From: Bradyrhizobium sp. SK17
Lineage (GTDB): Bacteria; Pseudomonadota; Alphaproteobacteria; Rhizobiales; Xanthobacteraceae
Assembly: GCF_002831585.1 (NCBI RefSeq)
Contig: NZ_CP025113.1
Location: 7,269,001 to 7,333,000, forward strand
Direction of reading: 5' to 3'
Length of the DNA stretch: 64,000 nt
The position numbers were made by a program, and so were the translations under genes. Below, piece after piece: positions 1-8,376 of the stretch. Position 1 is the first letter of the stretch. Each line of letters starts with the position of its first letter. The notes below the pieces were generated by a model. That model did no database searches. It was not told the origin of the DNA and saw only the letters and a program-made list of their open reading frames with translations.

Positions 1-107
1 GATTTCGGAAATCGATAGGCTTTCGTCCGCGCGATCCGCCTAGTTTGCGCCGGCGCATGCGCCGACAACGCGGCGGCGCGACGCGGACAGCGGAGTTTTG
101 ACGGCAC

Positions 108-722
108 ATGAAGCATTTCCTCACCGCAGCAAGGCTGCTGGCGCTCGACCTGGCGTCGACCCTGGTCTTTCTCGTTCTGTTCTTGCTGACCCACAACACT
201 GCGCTGTCCGTCGGCCTCGGCATCGCATTCGGTGTCGCGCAGATCGGCATTCAGGTCGTGCGCGGCAAGACGATCGACACCATGGAGTGGCTGAGCCTGT
301 TCCTGGTGGTCGCCGCCGGCACCGCCACGCTGCTGACCCATGATCCACGCTTCGTGCTGTTCAAGCCGAGCGTGATCTACGCGATCATCGGCGTCGTGAT
401 GCTGCAGCCGGGCTGGCTCAACCGCTATCTTCCCGAGATCGCGCGCACCGTCGTCCCCGATGTCGCGATCATCGTCGGTTACGTCTGGGCAGGGCTGATG
501 TTCGTCTCGGCCGCCGTGAACGCCTTCGTCGCGCTGACCTGCGAGGTCACCACCTGGGCAGTCGTGATGCCGGTCTTCGGCATCGTCAGCAAGGTCGTGG
601 TGTTCCTCGGCGGCTTCGCCGCGCTGCGCCTGATGGCGAGGCGCAGGATCCGCGCCATGCCGGACGCCCAGCGCGAGGCCGTGCTCGCGCTGGAGGGGAC
701 GCCCGTGACGGCGACACCGTAG
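108..722 (+). CDS. yciB: YciB-type inner membrane protein (septation protein A family)
   Basis: Integral inner-membrane protein of 204 aa, the usual size for the YciB/intracellular septation protein A family. Family members affect envelope integrity and division, but their biochemical activity is not settled. About six hydrophobic segments are visible (roughly residues 8-28, 31-49, 61-77, 87-100, 118-142, 150-173). The family signature DPRFVLFKPSVIY lies at residues 79-91. The ATG at 108 gives the full first membrane segment. It stands alone, and the next gene on this strand starts about 280 bases later. Family assignment is fairly secure; its role in this organism is inferred. Confidence 0.8.
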   Translation: MKHFLTAARLLALDLASTLVFLVLFLLTHNTALSVGLGIAFGVAQIGIQVVRGKTIDTMEWLSLFLVVAAGTATLLTHDPRFVLFKPSVIYAIIGVVMLQPGWLNRYLPEIARTVVPDVAIIVGYVWAGLMFVSAAVNAFVALTCEVTTWAVVMPVFGIVSKVVVFLGGFAALRLMARRRIRAMPDAQREAVLALEGTPVTATP

Positions 723-1004
723 GCGCCGACATTGCCCTCGGCGTGGGGTTAACGAAGCAAACCGGCGCGCGACGAAACCATTTTGCCGTGCGCACGAAGA
801 AGCGCTGAAACCCGGCCGTCCTACTGATCGCTCCGCACCAACGCGGCTGACGAGACCCGTTCCACGCCATCGAGCACCGCGCCTTCCACAGGAGGACGCG
901 GTGCTTGAACGTTCCGGACCGCCATGACAACAAGGCAGGACCGTTCATTCGGCATTCAGCCTGACGCGGCTCAATTGCCGGTCACCCTAGCCTCCGGGGA
1001 ATCG

Positions 1005-2459
1005 ATGGTGATGCGCCGCGCCTTCCTTTTTGCGCTTTTGCTTGGTGCCGGCGTCACGATGGGGTGGCATGCAACGGCCGATGCCGCGCCACAACTGACG
1101 CAGCTCGCGCAAGCGCAACCTGCGCCGCGCCCCTCACCTGCCCCGGCGCCGGGCGCGACACCGGCGGCGCCCGCAACCGCTGCGCCGGCCGCGGCACCCC
1201 AGGCCGCAGCGCCCGAGCCGATCGGCAACGTCGCGACGTTGACGGGCACCGCCACGGTCACGCGCAACAACACCACGACCCCGCTGCAAATCCGCGACGA
1301 CATCTTTGCCAATGACGATGTCGCAACGTCGGCGACCTCCTCGCTCGGCATCACCTTCAACGACGGCACCACCTTCAACCTGCGCGCCAACGCCAGAATC
1401 ACGATCGACAATTATGTCTATGAGGATGGCGGCCAGCAGAACAGCGCGCTGTTCAACGTCGCCAAGGGAACGGCGGCGTTCGTCGCCGCCGCCGTCGCGA
1501 AGACCGGCAACATGAAGATCTCGACACCGACCGCGACGCTCGGCATCCGCGGTACGACAGGCCTTGTCGAGGTGCCGGAAGGCGCGAATGCGACCGGCAA
1601 CAATGTCGGCATCAAGCTGTATCCGGACGCGGACGGACATGTCGGGCGCATCGAGGTCAACGACCGTAGCGGCGCCTCGCTCGGCGTGCTGACGCGCGGC
1701 GCCAGCGGCTTTGCGATTCGTCCGGGCACCGGCGGCGCACGCTTTGCCGCGGTGCCGCTGACCATCTCGCCGCAACAGATGACGCGTGACCAGGGTTTCG
1801 TGCGCGCGGTGCATTCCACGCAGACGCTGGGTCGCCAGGTCGTGACCGAGCAGCGCGACTTCCGCAGAGCCAATCCCGATTTCCGCCGCGCCAATCCGGC
1901 CGCGCCGTACCCGAACCGCGGCCAGCCGGTGCAACCGAACCCGCAGCGCCAGAACGGCCTGCCGGGCCAGAACCGCAACGGTCCGCAGCAGCCGGGTCAG
2001 CAGAATCGTCCGGGCCAATTGCAGCAGCCCGGTCAGCAAAACCGTCCCGGCCAGCCGCAGCAACCCGGCACGCCGGGCCGCCAGGGCTCGCAGCAGCAGC
2101 CGGGCAACCAGCAGCAAGGCGCCGCACAGCACGCGCTGCCCGGACAACCCGGCGGCACCACGCTGCCGCACGCGCCCGGCGTCCAGACGCCGGCCCGTCA
2201 AGGCGACCTGCAACCCGGTCGCACACAACAGCCGGGCGGCGTGCGACAGCCGGGACAGCAAGCGCAACCGGGCGGGCCGCGGCAGGGCACGGCGCAGCCG
2301 GTTCCCGGCCAGATGCGTCCCGGCACGCAGCAGGCCGCACCGGGTGCGCGTCCCGTCATGCAGCGGCCCGCAGCGCAGGCACGTCCGGCCTTCCAGCAAC
2401 GGCGCGCACCGCCACCGCGCGCGGCAAAGCCGCCGCCCAAAAACAAACGTCACAATTGA
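1005..2459 (+). CDS. FecR-domain exported protein with Gln/Pro/Gly-rich tail
   Basis: Predicted secreted or periplasmic protein of about 484 aa. The frame is open from 924, but the ATG at 1005 begins a clean signal peptide (MVMRRAFLFALLLGAGV, then a small-residue cleavage region), so I prefer it. An Ala/Pro-rich linker follows. A FecR-like domain spans about residues 75-185, with the typical GITFNDGTTFNL and STPTATLGIRGTTG segments. The last ~160 residues are low complexity, built from repeated PGQ/QQPGQ units and ending in Arg/Lys-rich sequence. FecR domains often sit in envelope or polysaccharide-associated proteins; no FecI-type sigma factor or TonB receptor is next to it, so an iron-signalling role is unlikely. 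Confidence 0.75.
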   Translation: MVMRRAFLFALLLGAGVTMGWHATADAAPQLTQLAQAQPAPRPSPAPAPGATPAAPATAAPAAAPQAAAPEPIGNVATLTGTATVTRNNTTTPLQIRDDIFANDDVATSATSSLGITFNDGTTFNLRANARITIDNYVYEDGGQQNSALFNVAKGTAAFVAAAVAKTGNMKISTPTATLGIRGTTGLVEVPEGANATGNNVGIKLYPDADGHVGRIEVNDRSGASLGVLTRGASGFAIRPGTGGARFAAVPLTISPQQMTRDQGFVRAVHSTQTLGRQVVTEQRDFRRANPDFRRANPAAPYPNRGQPVQPNPQRQNGLPGQNRNGPQQPGQQNRPGQLQQPGQQNRPGQPQQPGTPGRQGSQQQPGNQQQGAAQHALPGQPGGTTLPHAPGVQTPARQGDLQPGRTQQPGGVRQPGQQAQPGGPRQGTAQPVPGQMRPGTQQAAPGARPVMQRPAAQARPAFQQRRAPPPRAAKPPPKNKRHN

Positions 2460-2475
2460 TTGGAAGCGCGCTGCG

Positions 2476-3306
2476 TCACGCAGCGCGGCGCAGCCAGTCG
2501 CGCACGCGCTCGATCAGGTTCTTGCGCGGAATCGATTGGACGGCCGGCACGACCGGTTCGGCCTCGTGCGCGGATGATGGCGTCTGTTCGGATGCAGCCG
2601 CCGCGACACGACCCGTCGCGACGGCTTCGCCGGTATCGACAGCAGCATGTTCCGCCACCATGGCAGACTGATCCGGTCCGGCATCCACTGCCGGTGTCTC
2701 CAAGACATCCGGCGTTTCAGCCGTGAGCTGCACCTCAACAGGCGAAGGCGCTTCAATGGCCGCAGGCATCTCCGCGGCAACGGGCTGCTCCGCGATCGCA
2801 GGCGCATCGGCAGCCGGCTCTTCGGCCGCGAGGCGCGCCCGGCGTCGGTCCGCGGCAGCAACGCGCAAGCGCGCGCGCCCCTCGCGCTCGGCGTGTGCCG
2901 CGGCCTGCAACGCGATCGGGCCGACATTCTCCAGGAACGCGCGTTCGTAGCCGCGCGACAGGCGCTCGAGGGCTTCATCGAGCGGCAGCCAGTCGACTTC
3001 CCTGATGTCGCTCATCAACTCGCGCACCGGCTTGCCGCCGGCATCCATGCGCCAGTAATGCACCACCTTCGAGCGCCCGCCTGAATCATAGACCAGCGTG
3101 CCGAGGAATTCGTGGACCTCGACGTCGTGGCCGGTTTCCTCCAACACCTCGCGTTCGGCGGCGGCGCGCGGCGTCTCACCATCGTCGAGCTTGCCCTTGG
3201 GCAGCACCCATTCGTTGCGCTTGCGCAGGCGCACGACGGCAAAGCGCGGCGGTGTCTCCCGCCGCAGCACAATGCCTCCCGCCGCCAGAACAGGCGTCCG
3301 CGCCAT
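2476..3306 (-). CDS. NUDIX hydrolase with long C-terminal low-complexity extension
   Basis: NUDIX hydrolase acting on a nucleoside-diphosphate-linked substrate that cannot be named from sequence. The complete Nudix box is present (GKLDDGETPRAAAEREVLEE then TG), and the catalytic fold covers about residues 1-130. The remaining ~145 residues are Ala/Glu/Pro-rich and probably disordered, ending in a basic segment. The frame is open to 3369, but the Met at 3306 (MARTPVLAAGGIVLRRE) starts directly at the first strand of the fold, so I chose it. It is convergent with the FecR gene, with only 16 bases between the stops. Confidence 0.8.
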   Translation of the reverse strand: MARTPVLAAGGIVLRRETPPRFAVVRLRKRNEWVLPKGKLDDGETPRAAAEREVLEETGHDVEVHEFLGTLVYDSGGRSKVVHYWRMDAGGKPVRELMSDIREVDWLPLDEALERLSRGYERAFLENVGPIALQAAAHAEREGRARLRVAAADRRRARLAAEEPAADAPAIAEQPVAAEMPAAIEAPSPVEVQLTAETPDVLETPAVDAGPDQSAMVAEHAAVDTGEAVATGRVAAAASEQTPSSAHEAEPVVPAVQSIPRKNLIERVRDWLRRAA

Positions 3307-3452
3307 CACGTGTCCATCAGGTTTGCGATATTGCAATCGTCTTGGACGATCGCGACGATATAAAGACACGCGACCAAAAAAGCGAGACCAGCCTGAGCTT
3401 GTTGTTTCGATGCACCTTTCTTGAGATCAACCGGCGATGACGAGACTGCGCC

Positions 3453-3881
3453 ATGCAAAACCAAACCAGTAGAACCGTCGGGGCACTCTTCATAAGCCCA
3501 GATTGCAGAGTTCTTCTCGGCCTGCGCGCGCCTTCGAAAAAGGCGTGGCCGCGCCATTGGGATACGATCGGTGGACACGTCGAGGCCGATGAGAGCCTCG
3601 AAGATGCCCTGGTTCGCGAAGCGGAGGAAGAGGTTGGGGTAACACCAACCGAGTTCAGGCTGGTCGCTACCGTCAAGGAACGATGGCCGGAAATGTATGG
3701 AGACACACTGCACCATGTTTATGCAGTTACGGGTTGGCGAGGCGGCAACCCGGTCAACGTCTGCGACGAGCACACCGAGTTGAGATGGTTCAGCATCGAC
3801 GAAATGCTTCTGCTGAAAAACATCGCTGATCCCGACTACCCCCTGATTGCCCGGCGCGCCATGACCGGCGAGGTTACCTGA
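3453..3881 (+). CDS. NUDIX hydrolase
   Basis: Compact 142-aa NUDIX hydrolase, essentially one catalytic domain. The Nudix box is GGHVEADESLEDALVREAEE followed by EVG, with all acidic residues of the GX5EX7REUXEEXGU pattern. Surrounding sequence (VGALFISPDCRVLLGLRAP; DTIGGHVEADES) resembles MutT-like pyrophosphohydrolases. It is divergent from the neighbouring NUDIX gene, with about 146 bases between the two starts. Base composition is visibly less GC-rich than its neighbours, which hints at later acquisition. The substrate is unknown. Confidence 0.8.
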   Translation: MQNQTSRTVGALFISPDCRVLLGLRAPSKKAWPRHWDTIGGHVEADESLEDALVREAEEEVGVTPTEFRLVATVKERWPEMYGDTLHHVYAVTGWRGGNPVNVCDEHTELRWFSIDEMLLLKNIADPDYPLIARRAMTGEVT

Positions 3882-3930
3882 GATCGGGCTAACGAGCTCG
3901 GTCTCAATCGCGTAGCATGACAGTGCGAAA

Positions 3931-4836
3931 TCACATCACAGGTTTTCGCAACAGCGGCTCGCCGCATTTGATCCGCGTTCCCTCTGCGACATTGTCGCAG
4001 AACTCGAAATTGCCGGGCGCGAGCACGATGATGGTCGAACCGTGCTCGAACCAGCCGAGTTCATCGCCCTTCTTCACATGTGCGTCACAGGGAAAATCAA
4101 CCGGCCCCCGCGACTGCGCATTCAGCGTGATGTCGAGGAAATGCAGCCGAAGGCTCGCGACCAGGATCGCGGCGACCGGAACCAAAGTCAGCGGCTCGCC
4201 GGTCGACAGTTTCGCGCGCAGCACCGCGCGCTCGTTCTTGCAGAATAGCCGCTCGACCCGCTTCAGCGCGATCGGATTGACGTTCCAGACGTCGCCATGG
4301 ATGAACGTCACCTTGTCGATAGCAAAATCATAGGGCGCGTGGAAGCGGTGGTACATGCTCGACGTCAGCCGCAGCGTGACGAAACGGCCGTTCCTGTGCT
4401 GCTCCACCAGCGCGGGATCGCCGAGCAGATCGAGCAGCGAATACGGCGCGCCCTTGACCTGGAACAACTGCCCATCCTCAATCCGTCCATGCGCGCCGAT
4501 GATCGCATCCGACGGGCTCGCGATGATGGCGGGATCGGCCACCGCCGGGCGCAGGCCGGGCTTCAGCTCGCGGGTAAAGCAATCGTGCAAGCTCTTGAAT
4601 TCGGTCTTCTTGGCTTCCGACAGGTCGAGGTCGGAAAACAACTTCCAGCAGGCGATCGAGGCGTCCCGCACCAGCGGGTTCTCTACCTTGGAGAACCAGC
4701 CCATGAAGCGGGTCACCGCAGCCCGTGGAATCCGGTTGGTCAGCAGGAAATTGAGGTCCTCCTGCTGGGTGAATGCCGAGATCAGGCCCTTGACTGTCAT
4801 GAATTTGTTAGGTGCCGAGGCTAGCGCTTCTGTCAT
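3931..4836 (-). CDS. Phosphatidylserine decarboxylase family protein
   Basis: Pyruvoyl-dependent decarboxylase-like protein of about 301 aa. The C-terminal FEHGSTIIVL holds the Gly-Ser-Thr self-cleavage site at which this family makes its pyruvoyl cofactor, and the central MYHRFHAPYDF carries the conserved His residues. It could decarboxylate phosphatidylserine to phosphatidylethanolamine, or act on a related substrate. The Met at 4836 (MTEALASAPNK) has an AGGGA-like site about 10 bases upstream; the next Met is at 4800. The preferred start codon overlaps the start of the divergent aminotransferase gene. A canonical psd is usually paired with pssA, which is not seen here, so this may be a paralogue. 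Confidence 0.75.
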   Translation of the reverse strand: MTEALASAPNKFMTVKGLISAFTQQEDLNFLLTNRIPRAAVTRFMGWFSKVENPLVRDASIACWKLFSDLDLSEAKKTEFKSLHDCFTRELKPGLRPAVADPAIIASPSDAIIGAHGRIEDGQLFQVKGAPYSLLDLLGDPALVEQHRNGRFVTLRLTSSMYHRFHAPYDFAIDKVTFIHGDVWNVNPIALKRVERLFCKNERAVLRAKLSTGEPLTLVPVAAILVASLRLHFLDITLNAQSRGPVDFPCDAHVKKGDELGWFEHGSTIIVLAPGNFEFCDNVAEGTRIKCGEPLLRKPVM

Positions 4837-6499
4837 GGAAACATCCCTTCCGATTCTCTCGCTGTCCGCCGCCGCACTTGCCGGCGCCGCCGCAGCCTTC
4901 CCCAAGATTCAGGCCCGCATCGCGTTGTCGCGTGCCAAGCACCGCTCGCTGACCGGACATTCCAAGATGTCCAAGATGGTCGCGCGCATGGTCCCGCACT
5001 ACGAATTCGACATCGACGAGTTCTTCTGCTCCGACGGCGCGCCGAAGCACATCGCGATGCAGCGCCAGGACGGCTTCTTTCGCCTCGCCGGCCTCTACCA
5101 GGATCGCTACCCCAAGGGCCGCGCGCTCACCGCCGAGGTGACGGAACGCATCTCCGACCTGCAATTCACCGAGAACTACCGGGTACCGTTCCAGTACAGC
5201 CGCCTGGTGCGCGAGCATCTCGGCACCTCGGCCTTCGTGGAAGCCTCGCGCGGCGTCACCGTCACCGATGTCGACGGCAATGTGTCCTACGACCTGACCG
5301 GCTCCTACGGCGTCAACATCTTTGGCAACGACTTCTACAAGGAGTGCATTGCCGAAGGTGAGAAGCGGGCGCACGCGCTGGGCCCAGTGCTCGGCCCCTA
5401 CCACCCTGTTATCGCCGATAACGTCAAGCGCCTGACCGAACTCTCCGGCCTCGACGAGGTCTCGTTCCACATGTCCGGCACCGAGGCGGTGATGCAGGCG
5501 GTGCGGCTGGCGCGCTACCACACCAAGCGCACGCATCTGGTGCGCTTCGCCGGCAGCTATCACGGCTGGTGGGGTGAGGTGCAGCCCGGCGTCGGCAATC
5601 CGGTGTCGCCGCACGAGACCTACACGCTCGCCGACCTGTCGGAGAAGACGCTGCACGTGCTGCGCACCCGCAAGGACATCGCCTGCGTGCTGGTCAATCC
5701 GTTGCAGGCGCTGCATCCGAATTCCAACGCGCCCGGCGATTCCGCGCTGGTCGATTCGTCGCGCTCGTCGAAATACGACCGCGCCGCCTACACCGAATGG
5801 CTGAAGAGGTTGCGCGAGGTCTGCACCGAGCGCGGCATCGTGCTGATCTTCGACGAGGTGTTCGTCGGCTTCCGTCTCGCCGCCGGCGGCGCCCAGGAAT
5901 ATTTCGGCGTCAAGGCCGACATGGTCACCTACGGCAAGAGCCTCGCCGGCGGCCTTCCGGTCGGCGTGGTGTGCGGCCGCAAGGACCTGATGCGCCGCTT
6001 CCGCGATGATCGTCCTGCCGACATCTGCTTCGCCCGCGGCACCTTCAACTCGCATCCCTATGTGATGACGGCGATGGACGAGTTCCTGAGCCGGCTCGCC
6101 AGCCCGAACTTCCGCTCGATCTACAACGGGCTGGATGAGACCTGGAATGGCCGCGCCAAGGCGCTCAACGACCGCCTCACGGCCGCCGGCCTGCCGGTTC
6201 GCGTCGGCAACATCTCGTCGATCTGGACCGTCTATTACACCGAGCCGTCCCGCTACAACTGGATGCTGCAATATTATCTGCGCGCCGAGGGACTGGCGCT
6301 GAGCTGGGTCGGCACCGGCCGCCTGATCTTCACCCTGAACTACACCGACGCCGACTTCGCCGAGGTCGGCGACCGCTTCGTCGCGGCCGCCGAGAAGATG
6401 AAGCGCGACGGCTGGTGGTGGCACAAGGAAGGCCTCACCAACAAGAACATCAAGCGGCAGATCCTCAAGGAGATGGTCGCTGTGAGGTTCGGACGCTGA
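4835..6499 (+). CDS. Class III PLP-dependent aminotransferase, glutamate-1-semialdehyde aminomutase-like
   Basis: PLP enzyme of about 554 aa in the class III aminotransferase fold, closest in style to glutamate-1-semialdehyde aminomutases. Visible motifs: HMSGTEAVMQAVRLAR (cofactor phosphate region), FAGSYHGWWG, LIFDEVFVGFR (Asp contacting the PLP ring nitrogen) and TYGKSLAGGLPVG with the Schiff-base lysine. It is ~120 residues longer than HemL at the N-terminus, including a hydrophobic stretch near residues 8-22 that may anchor it to the membrane. The frame is open from 4355, but that part is antisense to the decarboxylase gene, so I use the ATG at 4835. Pairing with a phosphatidylserine decarboxylase-like gene suggests an amine or lipid head-group role rather than tetrapyrrole synthesis (inference). 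Confidence 0.75.
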   Translation: METSLPILSLSAAALAGAAAAFPKIQARIALSRAKHRSLTGHSKMSKMVARMVPHYEFDIDEFFCSDGAPKHIAMQRQDGFFRLAGLYQDRYPKGRALTAEVTERISDLQFTENYRVPFQYSRLVREHLGTSAFVEASRGVTVTDVDGNVSYDLTGSYGVNIFGNDFYKECIAEGEKRAHALGPVLGPYHPVIADNVKRLTELSGLDEVSFHMSGTEAVMQAVRLARYHTKRTHLVRFAGSYHGWWGEVQPGVGNPVSPHETYTLADLSEKTLHVLRTRKDIACVLVNPLQALHPNSNAPGDSALVDSSRSSKYDRAAYTEWLKRLREVCTERGIVLIFDEVFVGFRLAAGGAQEYFGVKADMVTYGKSLAGGLPVGVVCGRKDLMRRFRDDRPADICFARGTFNSHPYVMTAMDEFLSRLASPNFRSIYNGLDETWNGRAKALNDRLTAAGLPVRVGNISSIWTVYYTEPSRYNWMLQYYLRAEGLALSWVGTGRLIFTLNYTDADFAEVGDRFVAAAEKMKRDGWWWHKEGLTNKNIKRQILKEMVAVRFGR

Positions 6500-6521
6500 G
6501 GCCTGGCGCGACTCCCGCGCT

Positions 6522-6667
6522 CCCTCGCCCCGCTCTTGCGGGGAGAGGGTTGGGGTGAGGAGCTTTTTCCACATAGTCGGTAACAGATGGATTCGCGGTG
6601 GGCCCCCTCACCCGGATTGCATCTATCGATGCAATCCGACCTCTCCCCGCAAGCGGGGCGAGGTGAA
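6522..6667. repeat. Composite palindromic intergenic repeat (CTCTCCCC family)
   Basis: Intergenic element bounded by a 12-base inverted repeat (CCTCGCCCCGCT at 6523, AGCGGGGCGAGG ending at 6663). It contains inner hairpins, including GGATTGCATC/GATGCAATCC around a short loop. A related element lies at 63566-63688. It looks like a REP/MITE-like dispersed repeat and has no coding content. Confidence 0.7.
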
Positions 6668-6730
6668 GGAAGTGCGCGGACAGAGTGATTCAACGCGAAG
6701 CCGTCTTGTTGCATGGCCCTAAGAACGGTG

Positions 6731-6753
6731 ATGCCCGGGACAAGCCCGGGCAT
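6731..6753. repeat. REP-like palindrome ATGCCCGGG-N5-CCCGGGCAT
   Basis: Perfect 9-base inverted repeat around a 5-base loop, followed by GACGC. A near-identical copy is at 59590-59612. It lies just beyond the stop of the leftward membrane-protein gene (stop at 6786), so it may also help end transcription, but no U-tract follows. Confidence 0.65.
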
Positions 6754-6785
6754 GACGCAAGTTTGAAGACGCTGGAAGCAAACGA

Positions 6786-7403
6786 TCAGGCGTGCTTGAC
6801 GTGCTTCTCGAGGCCCGGATCGATCAGCTCGCCCTTCATCAGGAACAGCGGCGCCTTGTGATAGAGCTTCAGGTCGTGGAACGGATCGGTGACGATCTTG
6901 GTCATCCAGACCAGACCCGTCTCGACGTCGCGAATGAAGAACAGGTGGACGGTGCGGAACAAGAGGCCGCCGATACCGACCACGAGCCAGATCTTGGCGA
7001 CTTGGCGGGTGAAGTCACCCATCGTGACCCACGGCTTGAACAGGCCGAACAGCGTCGGATCGAAGTAGAGCACCATCGGCGACAGCGCCCAGATCGCCAT
7101 CAGCACGACCTTGCGCTGTAGATTGTAGCCGACCTTGATGTCTTCCTTGTGCTCGTGGGTCGCCTGGTTGACGTGGTCATAACCCTTCGGCTCGAAGAAG
7201 AAGTGACCGGCCTGGCGCGAGGTCATCGAGACCAGCCAGCCGACCAGCGCCGACACGACCGGATCGAAGAACAGCATCACATAGGCGAACAGGAAGCTCA
7301 GCGCGCTGACGAAGTGCAGGCTCTGGTTGATCCGGCTGTGATGGTAGAAGCGATGGTCATCCCAGCGCTGGGTACGAAGCTCTTGCAGGAAGTTCTTGAT
7401 CAT
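6786..7403 (-). CDS. Multi-pass membrane protein, possibly Mpo1-like
   Basis: Membrane protein of about 205 aa. A conserved-looking N-terminal block (YHHSRINQSLHFVSALSFLF) and an HFFFEPKGYDHVNQATHEHKE segment contain many His residues that could bind metal. Hydrophobic segments lie near residues 28-50, 105-120 and 140-160. The spacing of H-x4-N-x3-H and the later GHFFFE is reminiscent of the Mpo1/DUF962 family (fatty-acid alpha-oxidation enzymes of membranes), but I hold that only tentatively. The Met at 7403 has a strong GGGGGA site 5-8 bases upstream. It lies downstream of, and co-directional with, the methyltransferase and glycosyltransferase genes. Confidence 0.6.
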   Translation of the reverse strand: MIKNFLQELRTQRWDDHRFYHHSRINQSLHFVSALSFLFAYVMLFFDPVVSALVGWLVSMTSRQAGHFFFEPKGYDHVNQATHEHKEDIKVGYNLQRKVVLMAIWALSPMVLYFDPTLFGLFKPWVTMGDFTRQVAKIWLVVGIGGLLFRTVHLFFIRDVETGLVWMTKIVTDPFHDLKLYHKAPLFLMKGELIDPGLEKHVKHA

Positions 7404-7458
7404 TGGTTCCCCCAACATCTTTCGGGACAGGATTTACAGGGATTCGATGTATCGCGTG

Positions 7459-7486
7459 TGACATCATCATAATGACATATGACAAT
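7459..7486 (-). promoter_or_regulatory. Cluster of TGTCAT/TGTCAC half-sites upstream of the membrane protein gene
   Basis: Read on the minus strand this stretch carries three TGTCAT-like words (TTGTCAT, ATGTCAT, ATGTCAC) about 60-85 bases before the start at 7403. PhoB half-sites have this form, but the spacing (7 and 14 bases) does not match the canonical 11-base period, so this is only a possible regulator-binding region. Confidence 0.3.
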
Positions 7487-7652
7487 GCGCAGCGACGCCT
7501 TGACGCAACCGGAGCTTGGTCTCGCCTCATCCGGCGCCGTTGCTGCGACGCGGGAGGATGAGGCCGAGGGAGTGGCCTCCGGATTGGCGATGCGCGGTGC
7601 GCTGGCTTACCCGGAGGGGATGGCGGCCACGATCGGCCGCCGCAGTGGGCGC

Positions 7653-8342
7653 TTAGGCCGCTTTGGCCACGTCCACCTTGCGGAAGCGAACCAGCGAGAA
7701 GTGACCGAGCGGCGGGATAAAGCGGCGTTCCGCGAGCTCCATGCCGTTCGCGCCGGCGAGCCATTTGGTATAGCGCGACCAGGCGAACTCGGCGGTGCGG
7801 AAGCCGAGCGGACGCACCACCGGCTGTAGCGTCTGCTCGATGAAGCGACGCACGCCGGCATCGGCGCTGACGCGGGTCAGGATGATCAATTCGCCGCCGG
7901 GCCGCACCACGCGCGCGAACTCGTCCATCGCGGCTTCCGGGTTCGGCACCGCGGACAGCACGTACTGCGCCATCACCACGTCGAACGAATTGTCGGGGAA
8001 TTCGAGCTTCTCGGCATCCATCACCGCGAGGCCCTCGACATTCTTCAGGCCCTGCTCGGCAACGCGCTTCTTGGCCTTCTCGAGCATCGCTTCGGAGATA
8101 TCGGTGCCGAAGATGCGAACGTTCTGGCCATAGAGCGGCAGCGAGATGCCGGTGCCGACGCCGACTTCGAGCACGCGGCCGCCGATCTTGTTGGTGGCCT
8201 GGATCGCGGCCTGCCGGCCCTTGCTGAACACGCCGCCAAACACGAGGTCGTAGATCGGCGCCCAGCGGTCATAGGCCTGCTCGACCGTTTCGCGGTCGAA
8301 GTCCATGGAACGGTCGGCGCCCAGCTTGATGATTTCAGCCAT
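7653..8342 (-). CDS. PmtA/PmtX-type phospholipid N-methyltransferase
   Basis: SAM-dependent methyltransferase of about 229 aa. The opening VEQAYDRWAPIYDLVFGGVF and the SAM-binding GGRVLEVGVGTGISLPLY, followed by FGTDISEAMLEKA and LEFPDNSFDVVMAQYVLS, match the Rhodobacter-type (PmtA/UbiE-like) phosphatidylethanolamine N-methyltransferases, of which bradyrhizobia carry several (PmtA, PmtX). It probably methylates phosphatidylethanolamine or its mono- or dimethyl forms on the way to phosphatidylcholine; which step cannot be told. The Met at 8342 follows a purine-rich GAGAG site; the open frame to 8501 overlaps the upstream glycosyltransferase and is not used. It starts 35 bases after that gene's stop, so the two are likely co-transcribed. 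Confidence 0.75.
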   Translation of the reverse strand: MAEIIKLGADRSMDFDRETVEQAYDRWAPIYDLVFGGVFSKGRQAAIQATNKIGGRVLEVGVGTGISLPLYGQNVRIFGTDISEAMLEKAKKRVAEQGLKNVEGLAVMDAEKLEFPDNSFDVVMAQYVLSAVPNPEAAMDEFARVVRPGGELIILTRVSADAGVRRFIEQTLQPVVRPLGFRTAEFAWSRYTKWLAGANGMELAERRFIPPLGHFSLVRFRKVDVAKAA

Positions 8343-8376
8343 AGAGAGTCTCTCGTCTTTCGTTCGATTGAGCTGT

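Noticed and set aside
4837..6574. Minus-strand open frame antisense to the aminotransferase
   Set aside because: No motif and no ribosome site; the plus strand holds a complete PLP enzyme.
7479..7829. Plus-strand frame after the membrane protein gene
   Set aside because: It runs antisense into the methyltransferase gene and has no family resemblance.
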